Shown here piece after piece: positions 30,839 to 45,440 of a stretch of 64,000 bases of DNA; position 1 is the first letter of the stretch, and each line of letters begins with the position of its first letter. The notes under the pieces were generated by a model, which did not search any database, was not told the DNA's origin, and saw only the letters and a list, made by a program, of their open reading frames with translations. This stretch comes from Mytilisepta virgata (lineage: Eukaryota > Mollusca > Bivalvia > Mytilida > Mytilidae): assembly GCA_028015205.1 (NCBI GenBank), contig CM051516.1, forward strand, positions 48,612,230 to 48,676,229, in the 5' to 3' direction. Position numbers and translations under genes: made by a program.

Positions 30839-33800
30839 GGTATTCTTTGAAAAAAAATCAAATACTAAGTACTTTGAAATTCGATATATCTGCATAAAAA
30901 CCTTACTGTTCTTTACAATATGAAATCTGAATATCGTGGACTAATTCTGACACAAATTCCCCACATTTAAATGCGATACATTCAAGTTAAGGAACAGCGC
31001 TTTATTTCTGTTCTTCATCTTAAAATTGTAATGCGGCTTTAAACACGGAGAGACATTTCGCATATTTAGAACCGGTTTGACTGGAATTGAATGTTTGATA
31101 CAACTGTCGTCCGTCATCTCTGACTGACTCTTAAAGTCAGAATTGCTGTTATCTCAAAGTAGGGACTTTGACCCTATCATACTTTGTTCTTCCGAAATAT
31201 CTAGGTTTCACTCCTGGTTTTCACAGTCTTTCTTAATGCGGAAAGTTAAAATGTTGTATTTCTTCATTTGTATTTTCGAGCTCTATCTTTTTGAATTATG
31301 TCATTATGCGATGCTTCCTTGATATTCCTGTCAATTTATGGACTATATTTACTCATTCTGTAGTCTTATTTTTCATTTTTAATGGTTTACAAGCGATCAT
31401 GGCATCAGTTTCGATGGCAATGAGTGTAGCACAACATTGAAATATTTTTATTTATAGACATTACCTAATGTTTATTCCTAATTTTATCTGTTTCTGGAAT
31501 ATTTATAGCGTTTGATGAAGAAATTAATTTAATAAACCTGGAAAAAATAAATAAAAGATTATCAAAATTATATAAAAAATCCGCAAACAAATCGTAAGAA
31601 TTTATTCCTTTTAATATATAATAACTAATAAACATGTTGACGTAACAAAGGAAAAGAGCTTTTCTTGATCTTTGATCGACAGCTGTTAGTGATAATGCTT
31701 GCCAAATTGAACATCTGCAGAGAAATATAATTGAAATTATGATAATAGTATAATCTGTTGTGTAGTAATTACAATATATGAACAGAAAAATCTGAGTTTG
31801 GTTTTGTTTTATTAAATCTTAGTGTACAATTAAAAATTAAATTAGATCAAGGGAAAACACTTAAAAAAACCCAGATTTAAATTTTTGTGTCGAAATTTGT
31901 TTGTAATTTCTTTTGCTTCTTGCGGTAAAGCCAAGTTACACATAATGTTTAGTTTTGCTGTGGCTTCGATATTTATCAGAATGGGAAACGATATGATGGA
32001 CAAATTCTTTACATTCCAAACGCGCTTGAAAAGGTTCAGAAAAAATAAACGCACTTTTTATGGATTGGTATGTTATGAGTTACTTTTCATGTCATATATA
32101 TATATGATTAGTCATTTCGCAACGCGACAGCACTGATGAAGGATCTCTGTAATCCGAACATTTTGCTAAGTTTGAATTATTGTTATAATTCAAAATCTAT
32201 TTGTTTTATTTTGATGTTGTTTTGTAACTTTTTAGACGTATATATATATATCTTAAAACAGAAAGAAATGCAACAAACGAAATAATCATTCTATAAATAA
32301 ATGTCGGTACACTTTTTATGCATATTTTAAGAAATCATTGCTTGAGGCCAAATATATGCAAAAGCCTAACAATAATCACAAATGCTGCAGGGCAGATACA
32401 AATTTAAAAAGAAATATCTAATGACATTACTCCAAAAGCAGAAAACGTATTTGTTAACCAAATTTTTATTTAAAGCTTTTCACAAAAGACACCTTGATTA
32501 CAGATAGGGGTATATATAGCAAAATGTACTCATTAGACAAGCTGTAATAAAGGTGTATCTCCCGAATTGGTGTATTTCTAGAGACAAAACGATTTATTGG
32601 AACCAAAACAATTTTCTACTTTTATTTAAAAATATTTATCTACCATAGAATATCACCCAATCATATTTAAAAATCAGTTTCATTTGTCCGGAAATAAAGA
32701 TGATTTGATTTGAAGACTTCTGTTCTGACGAATTTCAACAAATCATGTCTAAATAATAGAATTATGCAAACATGTTTGTACGTCGCATATAGATTTGATA
32801 TGTCAAAGGTTCGTTATACGTTTTATTTTTCACTAAAGTAATGTCGTATTATGTAGCCCCTTGTAGCATGTACTTCTCTGGCATATGATCAAACTATTTT
32901 TGTTAAAGTACTTAGACTTCAGTTCTGCTGTTTTCATTTTTTTTTAATTTATAAATTTTCCTATATCAAACGACGAAGTGAAATCACAGTAACCATCGAA
33001 AAAGATTTACAGTTTTGAAATCAATCTATCTAAGTATGTAATGTGTAGCTCCTCTTCAAGGCAATCGAGTACATCATTATTCACTTAAGCTATAATGTGT
33101 TGGAAATTTTAACGATGCAACAAAGAGAAACAAAGATGTCTAGTAATTTGATCGACAGCCCGTTCTTACGTGTACCTAACTTCAACAACTGGTTGATCAC
33201 ATGCCAATTGCTCCCCTATTATAACGTAATATGATGTATAGATATTGCTGCCTTAGTTTTTTATTACAGTAACTGTTGTGAAAGGTAGGCTTACAGATAC
33301 AGATTTGTCTATTAAAAAGCAAAAACACGTTTAAGATAAAATTATCTTGGCATGACTACGCCCAGATTTTATTTTAATAAGTATTAATAATGTAAAATTA
33401 CTTAAACTTGAAACTTCTAAAAAATAATTATCAAAGTTGCTTGAAGCCACACATTGGAAAATAAAGAAATATATATGTCTGAAAAAATAAAAATGCTTCG
33501 AAAACAAAATAAAATTTTCAGAACGGGCATGACGGGGATGTATATATATGAAATAACATGGTGAATGTGGTAATATGAAATATTACATTTAGAGATCAAG
33601 TGGAATTTAAAAATAAAATAAAATAGAAGAACCTAAGGCCTTCCATAATTGGATACTTCTGTTTGTATATCGTTTATTTCAGGATAAGAAAACAAACCAT
33701 AAAAATTAAGCATCTGTCATATATTTTGAAATTTTGCCAAAGTACAGTTTAAAGTCCTTTCATGATTTTGATCGTTGTGTTTAGTTTGGTTTTAATTTTA

Positions 33801-36800
33801 GTAGTCTTAATGTTTTGATGATTCAAATTCGGAGTGTTTCTAATAATATCAGCCAGAAAAGAAATTGTGACTCTTCATACAGGACTATTGTGACGATATG
33901 GTCTTAAAAGTTATCTGCTCTTAGTAACTTCATTCGTGGGAGGTAATTTTGCCATCTTCGAAGACTTGAATGCTGACAATTAGACACTTGTATAAGTTTT
34001 TCTTTGATAAGAACCATATAGTTTAAAGTATCTCAAAGTAGTCTTAAGTACTTTTGATTTAAAGTCCTGCAACGACATTAAGCAAAGAATAACCCAATCC
34101 GGTGCTAGGGGGCATCTTGAATTTTTCATTGCAATGGGAGTTATTTTTTTCATGTTGAAGGCTTCACCGTGACTTTAAGATGAAGAACAGCAATCAAACC
34201 GATGTTCCTGTGCGTTGACGTGTGTCAATTACATGTAGGGATGTTAGTTTAAGAATCTGATACCTTCTTTTATATTGTTAGTAGCCAATGAAAATAATAT
34301 TAGTAACGGTTATAACAATTAAATTATACTTTCAAATTGTTATCATGAAAGAACTGTTACATCTGTATAAATAAAGATAAAAATCACCATCTTTAGTTGG
34401 GAATTATTATTTTTGTTCGGTTAATTTTTGTTTTTAAATTCAGAAAATAAATCAGAACAGCTTCAATGCTCGTTTGTGAAGATAACATTTTGCTGAACCT
34501 TTTTTTTTTGGCATTTTTACAATTCTGTCATAACATACTCTTTGCATCTCGTTCTGTGTAATTTCTTTGTTTAATTATAATGAACTTTTCGCATCTTTAC
34601 ACCGACATGCAGTAATTAAACAGACGTGAAATACGAGTTTATAATGATCTTTTAATTTTCTAGCTTTGATGTAAAGTGGAGTAATGTTCTGGCATAAAGG
34701 TTACATTCTGGTTCTTTTTAAACAATGATATATGTTTGGGGAGATAATTATGAACACAGAAATGGTAATATTCAGAAATATAAAACAAACACGACCAATA
34801 ACATACATGTACGTCGCATTGGTTAGACGAATACGACTTGTCAAAGACAGACAATTGTCTCTGTGGCCAACATTTTAAGTGAATAAGCAAGATTTTCTTT
34901 TCAATGATCTGCGTCTTAAATATAGGAAAATGTACTAGTCTTGTATTACAGAGTTCGTTAATATATATTCAGAAGCACTCATATCTCTTTTTTTCATGAA
35001 AGACTTCGTTTTAACGCAATATTATATGTGAAATTTGTTGCTTTTAAATAAATTAACATCACCGATCTTTCCTTTATGTAGGTCGACGTATACTGAAACG
35101 TATATTAAACGTAGATTTAACAAATACTAAGTACACTTAGAAAAAGTGTTGGTAATAAAAAAAAAATACTTCAGTATATAATTTTGGAAGTGATCAAATA
35201 AAGTATATTTTAAGGTGGAAATATATATATTATAGATAACCTACCTTCCCATGAAGTTTAATCAAATAGAATAGCTCACCTGCAGATCACTGGTAATCAA
35301 TTATATTTGCAGCTGAAATTAGAAAGAAAAAAACTGCAGTATATTTTAACAAAAACCTTGAATGGTAATTGCATATACACTACGAAAGACTGTTTTAACA
35401 ATGTAACATTAGTAGATGGTTAATACAGCGATGCAGGCTTCCACTACAAACTGGTTTATTGGGTGAATATAAAGGAGGTGGAATTCGAGGTGTACGCCGC
35501 TTTCTCACTGTCTTATTGACTGAAAATTTATACAAGCATGATTTTTAAATATATATTTGTTCGGGTTTTTTTACAGACATTGACAGACGATTGCTTTTTC
35601 ATGTTTTATATTTAAATTTAATCCCCCGACAATATATCTTCGTGATTTGGATTTTCAAGAATGGAAGAATTATTACATAAGATGAATAATAAAGCCATCT
35701 TGTGACAGCCTTATCAATATTTAATTAAGAAAAATTACGTATGACAATGATGTAAAGTGCACATTACACGAACAGAATATAATATTTATCTGATATGACA
35801 GACATTTATACATATTATATCATATGCGCTTCACTTCTACATGTTCTATTTATAGAAACTGTCTGAAGTAAATGTCAAATAATCATAAAATATCAAGGAC
35901 TAATAACTTTTATAGACTTAATGAAGGATATCACATGTAATTAACCGAAAATATCCATCAAACTGTGTTGAAAGACAAAATACTAGTAAATAAAACGAAG
36001 AAACGAATAAGATATATATTTAAAAGTTTTATTTGGTTGAAATTTTGTTAAAAGGTAGTGGTTTCAACACCATCAGGCAAAGGTGATCTTAAAATGTTTT
36101 AGGCCGTTTGATTCTGTTGCAGGCAAGGTTATGGTGTTTAATTTTCTTGGTTGCGGTCTTGCCTGATGAAAGTTAATCCACAAATGTACCTTGTTTGATG
36201 TCCGAGTTTATTTTTCAGCATTCGAAAACAATTTAAAATTTATGAAAATTTAATTTTCTGTTTTTAACTTATACATGCTATAGGCTGTAGAGAACTTATA
36301 TAAAAAGGTGGGATATGAGATTTGAATTAAAAAACACACACCCCTTGTACGAATTGTTATTAGTAGGTATAAAATAGGTCTTACGTCTACATCAATTTAA
36401 ATGCACTAGATTTGCAGTAAATATAATAACAATATTGATTAATCTTTAAAAAAAATTTCATGTGATAAATTACAAATTTAAATCTACTGGAAACTTCTGC
36501 ATGTTCTGAACTATATAATATTAAGTGTGTTAATAGCCTCCCTGTAAATGTTTGCTTCCCTACTATTAAATCAACCATATTTTTTACATATCAATATATA
36601 GATATAGCTTTACCAGTACAATTATTGTACTAATATGTCTTAACAAATTAAGTCCATGTGAAAATAAAATAAAATGTAATTTATATACTTTGTACTTGTT
36701 CTTCATTATGGATATTGTGTTAATTCTTACCTGGTGTTTTACAAGCTGCAATCACCATAAACACTTACTTTCCAGCAGGTAAAACAAGAATAGTGTGTTT

Positions 36801-37689
36801 ATTATGCAGAAACACGTTGTAATGATATGCATCGTGAACTAACGACCTGGCATGATTAATCTCCTTGCGAGGTATTACGGTACATACTATATAATGTTTA
36901 TTTACAATCAATGATCTGTTGTTATTGTTTGAGCAATGGTTAGCCTTGAATATTTAATATTTTATTACAGGGGAGTTTTATAGATAATTCAAAACCACAA
37001 CTGACAAACTTTAAAAAACAATTTTCAACCATCAAAGTACAGAACATGAAACCAGCAGAAAACTTTCAAATTGATTCTGTACAAAGCTATAAACTTATAA
37101 TTTTTTATGTTATGGTGTATTCAATCTCCTTTGAAACAGCTTTTGTATGAAATGCAAGAATTAAAACATTCATCTGAAGCCCTTATTGAAAGGTTACGAC
37201 TGGTTCCAACAATATGTTCCTATAATTCCATGTACATGTACATGCACATCTGATTGCAATTCTTATCTTAATTTAGACTTGTTGATTTGTTGTCAAATTG
37301 AAATTCTCTGATTTCTCCATGGACCTTCCACTAATGACACTGTCATGAATATTGCATTTGATTGACCAAAATGGGCGGAAATCTAAATCTACATGTATTA
37401 GACTACATGATACGAAAATTAAAATATTGTCGCTTCGGTATTCTTTTGACAATTTGAACGGAAGAATAAAAAAATAAAATTTTGACACCTGAAACGATAT
37501 TCTCGTTTATCAATTTTAATAAATTTGAGAAACTGCCGATTTATTCATTTTTCGTAATAATGGACATATTTATCCAAGGTCAGACCACAAGACACAACAC
37601 AAACCACTGAACCTAGAAGGATCAATCAAAAGTTGGTACCAATAGATTACGTTTATTTGGTTACGGTAAAACGGTCTTAAAGATTTATA
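30839..37689. other. long gene-free AT-rich stretch
   Basis: No coding exon recognised in about 6.9 kb. Small features: a block at 31003-31046 whose reverse complement recurs at 34168-34210 (TTAAGATGAAGAACAG core), (TA)n at 32095-32105 and 32238-32250, and a weak inverted repeat around CATCAGGCAA/TTGCCTGATG at 36068-36175. Short frames in the interval lack any family signature. Confidence 0.5.
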
Positions 37690-38245
37690 TTGTTGACTCT
37701 TCTTTATGTTTCAGTAACGGCAACCATATTGATCCTAAGAGAAGACATCTAAAGACCTTTCAGGTCAAAATCGATCCGGTAGTTTTGAAATATGGTTATT
37801 TAAAATATTTTAATAACAGTTGTTATATTAGTCCTTGTTCCAGACTCTTGCCGTTTTGAAAGAGAACCTTCCAAGGAACATTCTATCAAATCAATTTTTC
37901 TTTATAATTATTATTTTTGCTTTAGTTATTTATTTTATTTTTTTATCAATTAATAAATGTATTTGATATTTATTTGTTTTATTTTTCTATTTCTAATTTT
38001 GGTGGCCACATTTCTTTTCGGACATAATTGGTCCCAGTAGTTTCAAAAGAGAAGACTATTTTGTCTAGTTATTCTATTTGTAGCAGCGATGGCCATATTG
38101 GTCTCGGGTCTCGAAATTCTAAAGAGGACATACAAAGTACGTTTCAAACAATTAATGTTTGATATCAACAGGCAGCCTAATTTAAGAAGAGCTTAACAGT
38201 GGACGCGAAGTGATACCAATTTTGATCAGATAAGTTAAAAAACAG
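37690..38245 (-). repeat. decayed tandem-type repeat, possibly 'AGCTCAC' family
   Basis: Two diverged units (GCAACCATATTGATCCTAAG and GATGGCCATATTGGTCTCGG) are followed by AACAGTGGACGCGAAGTGAT. That last piece resembles the family end at 30780-30838 in the same inverted orientation. Confidence 0.35.
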
Positions 38246-39229
38246 TAGAAATTTTGTACTGTCCAGGTGAACCATGAAAACAACTTTTCTGATGACGATT
38301 TGTATATTGTTGATCATAATAACGGCGTGGTAGATCATTAACCTGGCCATTAAGTACACCTGTTGTAAACAAAGTATTTGTGCACGTTTCATCACTAGTT
38401 TGATTAAACGTCGATATCAACGTAAACAATTAGCCGACTTTCTTTTATTATAATAAGTTGTACGTTTTTACCTTGGATTGCTTAAAATTCTTTTGCTTAT
38501 TCATTCATGCCTTTTCATTTTGCTACCTGTACATGTATATGATTAAAGATAAAATAGTCGGTAAACTACTATAATCTAAACTAATTCTTACCAAATGTAT
38601 TATGTGCATAACTTAATTGAAAAAGAAAGAACAAAAAACACTTCTCTTATTTTGTTATCTTTTAGTCTTTCACAGTATTTGCAAATATAAGCTAGGGTCA
38701 GATGCACTGGGATCAGAATGTATGAAAAGCAAGTTTAAGAATTACTGAACAATGTTCACATTCCCCCAACGAAAGTTACTATTGGATTTCAAAATTTTAC
38801 AACCTTTGCTATTGTGTCTTGGTTAATAATTTTTGGCTTTTTAAATAAAGTTTTGTAAATACGATTTAGAAATGACCATTGTCGACGAAAGGCAACAGAT
38901 ACAGTATGTAGCTTTGTTTTATTCAATTGGACGCTGTAAACGGAAACCTTATCAGTTATATAAATACATATTAAGCACAATTACTCTGTACACATTTTTG
39001 ATAGACTCGTATCCCCAATGGAATCACCAGGTCAGATGTAACATATGTAGTATCTACGTTACTGGCCGTATAATTGAAACACTTTACTCACATTTTTACT
39101 GTTATAAAGGTAGAAAAAATTAGGAAACTAAGAAATACGCGTATGTCATTAGTACATTGTTGTGTCATTAGTTGGTACATGTATTTGATTGTAGATATTT
39201 CGGAATCAACTATTTAAAATAAGAAAGCT
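38246..39229. other. intergenic, no gene seen
   Basis: AT-rich, with short frames only, on both strands, none with a recognisable motif. Confidence 0.45.
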
Positions 39230-39645
39230 TAGTTTCTTCTGTTACCTTTTTCAATATCGGACTCGGACATCTTCTGAAGTGAGTTTTACTGTGTGTATCG
39301 TTGTGTGTTTGTTTATTCCACATTGGCCAGAGGTATAGTGGGAGGGTTGAGATCTCACAAAACATGTTTAACCCTGCCGAATTTTTGCGCCTGTCCCAAG
39401 TCAAGAACCTCTAGCCTTTGTTAGTCATGTGTGTTTTTTTTAAATTTTGGTTCATTTTTATGTTTTTATGTTTAGTGTGCCGTCCATTTTGCTGAACTAG
39501 TATACATTATTGTTTAGGGGCCGCCTCCGGGTGCGAGATTTTCTCGCTGCGTTGAAGACCCATTGGTAACCTTGAGCTGTTTTCTGCTCTTTGGTCGGGT
39601 TGTTGTCTCTTTGACACATTCCCCGTTTCCATGCTCTATTCTATA
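39230..39645 (+). repeat. dispersed retroelement-like 3' tail
   Basis: GC-richer than its surroundings, without a frame: contains GGGGCCGCCTCCGGGTGCGA, GACCCATTGGTAACCTTGAG and GTTGTTGTCTCTTTGACACA. To my recollection such a tail is very abundant in mussel genomes, as the 3' end of a retroelement; this is not verifiable here. Confidence 0.4.
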
Positions 39646-41974
39646 AAACTAAAATATAGGCAGCTGAAATGTGCTCCTATAGAATTACAGAATTTTATCT
39701 ATTAACATACGTATTCTTCAAATCATTTATAGACAACAAATATTTGAGATTCATTACAATTTGTTTCTGGATTTATATTTATACTTATAATAAACTAATT
39801 ACAATTAACTGCCCTTTCTACTAGAATGAATCACGGGTCATGCTGGTTATTTCAGAAGTGGGAAATTTTTAACTTGAATGGTGAATACTTTAGATAAATG
39901 ATGAAACGTGTCCAGTTGGAAGAATGGCCAAGAGAGGTGTAAATAAACAAGAAACACATTCCTTTTCATGTAAATAATAGAGATAATGCGCAACTCTTGT
40001 TTTAATCAGAGAAAATTTCTAATTAGTGCAGAAATTTGGCAGATGCACAGCTGTATTGGCAGGCTCGCAAATTGGCACTTATACACGATGTACACGAAGT
40101 CCAAGATCAGGTAAACATTAATCTGGTATATATACTGTATATATTTCATCAAAGATTGTCGTAAGAGTAATTGTTTATATTCCTATTATAATAAAGGCTT
40201 CCACTCTCCAATATTTAGGTTATAAATTGTTCTGTATAACGAATGAAATGTTTCATAGCAAAATTTAATGATTATATGTATATAATGGTTAAAATTAGAA
40301 ATCGAAAAAATATTTCAATATTGGAAACGCAAAATCGATAGCAAATAGTACCTTCACACCAAAAACATGTTTCAGATGTGTTGTAAATTACGTCTTTCTT
40401 AAATACATGTATATAATATGCAGCAATACCCAACTGGGAGAACAAGACACTCAGCAACCAACTGATCGATTTTATCAGACATTTACATTTTATGGTTTCG
40501 GTTAAATTTCGGTTAAAATACGATGTGGTACATGACCTCTTTTTTGAATTCTTAGAAATCCGTTTCAGGATTGTCCATCGACATTTACGCCATATCCTAT
40601 TCCATTTATAACAACTACTTTTGGTCCTTAAATACTCAACAAGGAAAACATTTTATTGGCTTTTGTACAGTGTTTTATACACGAGAAAGTGCGAATAGTA
40701 AAGGGGGGGGGGGTATCCATAAAACGTCCGTACCTTTGTTTCTTTGTTTATGTTATTTGCCGTAATGGCCCGTATTATGTTGTTTTTGTCTTGCGTTCTG
40801 TTGATTGTCTTGTTATTGTTGATCTTTTCTGTTATCCGTTTTGTTGTTTGTTTAAATGTCTTGTGTCAACAAAATGGTTGGCTATGAAAGTTCGTCAGGA
40901 TTACTGATGGTCGCAATACATTTACATAGACTGAACAAGACAACATACGTACGTCGTAAATATGACAGATCGGGTGACAAACAACGTCAAAACACATTCA
41001 AAACCACTGACGATGAAAATTCTATGTTCATTTTTCGAATAGATATAATAGATAAACTTGCCAACAAATATTTTTGTTTTATCTATCTACAGTTTCCATT
41101 TCAAATTATGAGTTATACATTCCACTGATTATGTAAAATCATCATTAAGTAGATAAAACACAACTCATAAGATATACGTCATATGTTTATCAGTTCCACT
41201 GAGAGACATGTGCAGACATTTGATGCACTAGTATCTATGGTGTTATTTTCTAACGCCCTTCACAGACAACTTCAATAACTTATCAAAGTAATTTTCTTTT
41301 GAGGTCCTCATTTAACAAGCAATTATCATTTTGAATATTGTTTTGAAACTGTAGATGAAATCGAACGTACAATTCAATGTGTGTCTACTTTGGCATTTAT
41401 TGGTCTGACCAATTCAATCTCGTAACAATCTGTATTTAGATTGGCCTTATTGTTCTTATATTTTTCTACTTTCTTGATGCATCTGTACCTTAACCTGTCT
41501 GTTTCTCATAGGAAACTGTACACAATGCATTCCCGATACATAGTTTTATGCATAAAATGACCACTTTTCAGTCTCAGTGAAGGCCGAAAATGTAGAAAAA
41601 TACATTTTTCTTGGAATTATTAAAATAATTTTGGTTTCCATCAAAAACAGCAGGAAAATTAAAATTCCACGAAAATAATATTATGAAACTGTATCCGATA
41701 TTTGAAGAGTATGTTGTCATATTTTTTTGGAATTTTGTGTTTGTCGGGATTTGCACTAGAATTCAAGAGGTCGGTGCTTTTTATATGATTGCACATTAAT
41801 TGATAGGTGTCTCGGTGATTGACGAATGTAAACCTGAGGAAATTCGACGCTTTAAGTTTTTCTTATTAAGGATTATCGCTGGTCTAATAGGAAATAAATA
41901 GGATTTGAAATAGGTGGTTTAGTTTGAGAGAACATATGAATAATAAACAAATAAGCAAGAAAAAAATATAGGTT
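39646..41974. other. intergenic, no gene seen
   Basis: AT-rich, with a G run at about 40702-40711. The 83- and 90-codon frames around 40.6-41.1 kb overlap each other and show no domain. Confidence 0.45.
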
Positions 41975-42704
41975 CATGTGCTCATTTTAGAGCTATAAAG
42001 CCTTAAAAATTTGCAGGAAATAGGCTTTCTCTGGATTTTTCATTGTCTTTGCATTGACAACTTCAATAGTATGAAAAAATAAAAAGGATTTCATAAAATT
42101 TTGTCAAATACCATTTTAAGCTACATATGATTGAATTATAAAAGAAAAAGTGGGGGTTCACGGGCAAAAAATTTAATGTTTAAGAAATGGATAAAACCCG
42201 AGGATTCCGAAAATCTGACAAAAAGACTGAAACATGACCAGCGAGCATCCTTAAAATACAGTAACATGCACATTATAGTTTCTTCATGAATACTCTAAAT
42301 ATATTTTACAAGTCGTGAGAAGGGTAAAATATGATAATAAAGAGAGAAAAAAAATTATAATTATATAATTGTCTAATTTCATTAACCCGTCTTTTTACTG
42401 GACACAAATCTTTGTTTTGAATATTAAGGATGCTCGCTGGTCATGTTTTGGTCTTTTGTCAGATTTTCCTCGGGTTTTATCATTTCATAAACATGAAAGT
42501 TTTTGCACACGAACCCCCACTTTTTCTTTTATAATTCAATCATATATACCTTAAAATGGTATTTGACAAAATTTTATGAAATCCTTTTTATTTTTTCATA
42601 CATTTTTGAGAGACTGAAGTTGTCAATGCAAAGACAATGAAAAATCCAGAGAAAACCCATTTCCTGCAAATTTTCAAGGCCTTATAGCTCTAAAATGAGC
42701 ACAT
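41975..42704. mobile_element. large foldback element with ~285-bp inverted arms
   Basis: Left arm 41975-42258 and right arm 42421-42704 are inverted copies along their length (outer ends ATGTGCTCATTTTAGAGCTA and its complement; inner ends CATGACCAGCGAGCATCC and its complement). They differ by scattered substitutions and small indels. The 162-bp spacer is AT-rich and non-coding. No transposase; interpreted as a non-autonomous foldback/MITE. Confidence 0.8.
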
Positions 42705-43430
42705 ATCTTTGTCTTTGTGATTTTTCAGTTCGCTTTAAATCGATAGCTATAAGTTATTGTTTATCGAAATACAAGTTTGAAATCTTTAAGCAGATATGCG
42801 GATTTTAGGAGAGTATGACAGAGGATGCAACGCAAAAGAAAAAACAAATCATCAGAATTGTAGTTGGAAGTAGACCTATATTAAAAACTTACCCTCAGAC
42901 AATCTGCAATTCCCTCTTTTTACGAAAATGTACCACATTCAAACATTCAAAACTTTACATCTTTTCTATGTTTTCAAACGCAGAAAGATCTTAAACGGTA
43001 GATTAACAAATCCTTGTCTTCTAGGTGGAATGCTGGAATGCAGTCAGATGTACGAGCGTTATCTGTTTTAACTTTCTCTCTGGCACGGTGCATAATATGA
43101 TAATCGAATGTTATATATTATGTTTATATGATGAAAATGGTCAGCGATTAGAAAAAGTAAATATTTAATTTGTGTAAGTACATTTCATCTTCAGAAAATA
43201 TAGCAATTAAAGGTTATATTCAAATGTATGTTATTTGGCATTTTCTACAAAACATTCTATTATTAATTCTGTAGATTTCATATCTGCATTGAATATCAGC
43301 TGATGCAGGCTGTATCAATGCGTTTTTTTTTTATCAATAGCATATGAAGTATAGCGTATATTTTGAACAAAATAGTTAATAGCAAAATAAGAAATTCGCG
43401 CTTGAATTTGGAAACTGAGCATGTAATGCA
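42705..43430. other. intergenic, no gene seen
   Basis: AT-rich, nothing recognised. Confidence 0.45.
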
Positions 43431-43520
43431 CGTGATAATCCGACTTATTACGAATCTGAACGTGATAATCCGACTTATTTCGAATCTGAACGTGATAATC
43501 CGACTTATTACGAATCTGAA
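43431..43520. repeat. 30-bp tandem repeat, 3 copies
   Basis: Three almost identical units CGTGATAATCCGACTTATTA plus CGAATCTGAA (43431-43460, -43490, -43520). The length is a multiple of three, so the minus strand is open through it and encodes QIRNKSDYHV-like repeats. No gene context. Confidence 0.9.
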
Positions 43521-45094
43521 TTAAACATTCTATGATTTTATGCACAAATGATGAATATTTTTATCGCTTTACTACTCATCAGTTGTACTCGAATGAGAAA
43601 TTGTTGAAAGCTAAACCAATAACCCAAAGTGTTGAGAATAGGATTCAAATTCCAAAATGACCAAAGGGTAAAACAATAAATCCCGAGTAAAAACATATAA
43701 CTTCCCCCATACAAATTCATTATTTGTAATAGAAATTTTTGTGTGTGCAAAAGCTGCAATTCCGCAGGCTTTAAACATTTAAGGTTTCTTCCGTATATAA
43801 GTGCGAGTCTTACATGTTCTGACTAATTCATATTTATTAATGTTCATAAATAGTGTTAAAATCACACAGACATATATATATATTTGTTTTTGTTTTGCAG
43901 ATTACTCTTGCATATTATTAGTATACAGATTTCTAGAGGTATATCTACATGGATAGTGAGACGCACCTTTTTTTGAGAAATGACTATGTGATTATTTTGA
44001 TTTATAAATTTTTATCACTGGTCATTGCTTGAAGAAGTGCTGAATGATTCATCAGTGGAAAGTAATGACAAGCAAAACACGGTTTTGTACTATTCATTGT
44101 TTTTAATTGGGCTCAAATCCAAACAGGCCGTCACAAGAATACAGTGAGAAAAGGTCTTACATTAAACTTCTTTTGCATTTTTATGGTCAAGCCGATTAGG
44201 CATCCAAAGCGTTTACTTTTGAACATTCAGTGTTCAGAGAACCAAATTAGCGTTGGGTACCCAAAATGTGATCACTGCATTAATTGCATTATTACATGTA
44301 CATATCACAATAATCATGAGGTTCCAGGCTTTAAACTAAATATCCAGACATGAAGATCTATAAAAGCACTAAAAGTAACAGACTTCAAGTTGTTAAAAAT
44401 GTTAGTTTTCTGAATTAAAAAGTCACAGACCTCCAGATAATGTGACATCAGCATCATTTGCAACTTAAAAAACGGTAGATAGACTTTGGAAATATTTTAT
44501 GTTCGTCAAATTTACGCTCAGTCCAAAATAAATATAAACCGGTTTCGGAAATCAAAGCGTCAATGCTTACATATTTATTTACCCGTAAACTATATTTTTA
44601 AAATAAGATGATAAGAATATGTCATAAGGTTTTAAAAGTTTTTATCTTCATAAAAGTTGATTTTTCTGGCTTAAACTGACACAAAATTTAAGTGACGCGT
44701 ATCATTTTGGATGATATTATGACGATTTGTTCAATTTGTATTTAACATAAATACGACACTATATGAGCAAATTTTGGTATCCATAATACAACATTTATTT
44801 AGACATGTCAGAGGTTGGCATTTGCAGGGCATAGTACGAATCATAAGGAATAATAACAATCAATTAAAAACACTAGTTATTGTGACTAACTGCTATGATT
44901 CTATCTTGGTAACACTTCACAATGCATTTTACTCTTTTGATAATCTTTAATGTTTCCACCTAAATTATTTCACTAACTAATCTAAGTATAGTTCCTAAAA
45001 ACAAATAGACAAAAGTATGGTCTCGCTGCCGCCATCAATACCGCCCCATCCCCACTTTTACTGAACTGTCACATATACACTCATAAATTTGCTG
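43521..45094. other. intergenic, no gene seen
   Basis: AT-rich with a short (TA)n at 43871-43884. No exon recognised. Confidence 0.45.
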
Positions 45095-45440
45095 TGACCG
45101 CCTTGGTGGTCTCGTGGTAGCGTTCTCGCCTCGAGTGTGGGTTCGCGGGTTCGATGCCCGATCTGGTCAAACCAAAGACATTAAATCTGATATTTGCTGC
45201 TTTTCCACCAAGCACAATCATGCATCTGGGGAGTAAGAGCAGAGGACTGGTCTGATTGGAGTCAGTATAATGTGTGGGGTGGGGTGATATGTCTTCCTGC
45301 GGACTGTTACCTGGTGAGCTGGCATGTTAAAAATCCGGCTCGGCGTGTCAGTCTATTACAATCATATCATATCATATCAACATGTTCTCGTCCTAATATG
45401 CACTTGATGGTTGCCACTGGACGTTAAACAATAATTCATC
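45095..45440 (+). mobile_element. tRNA-derived SINE, copy 2
   Basis: Better preserved head than the copy at 23874: GACCGCCTTGGTGGTCTCGT with A-box, GGTTCGATGCC B-box, then the common body and the tail TGGACGTTAAACAATAATTC. A CATAT pentamer repeat sits inside at 45362-45379. Confidence 0.88.
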
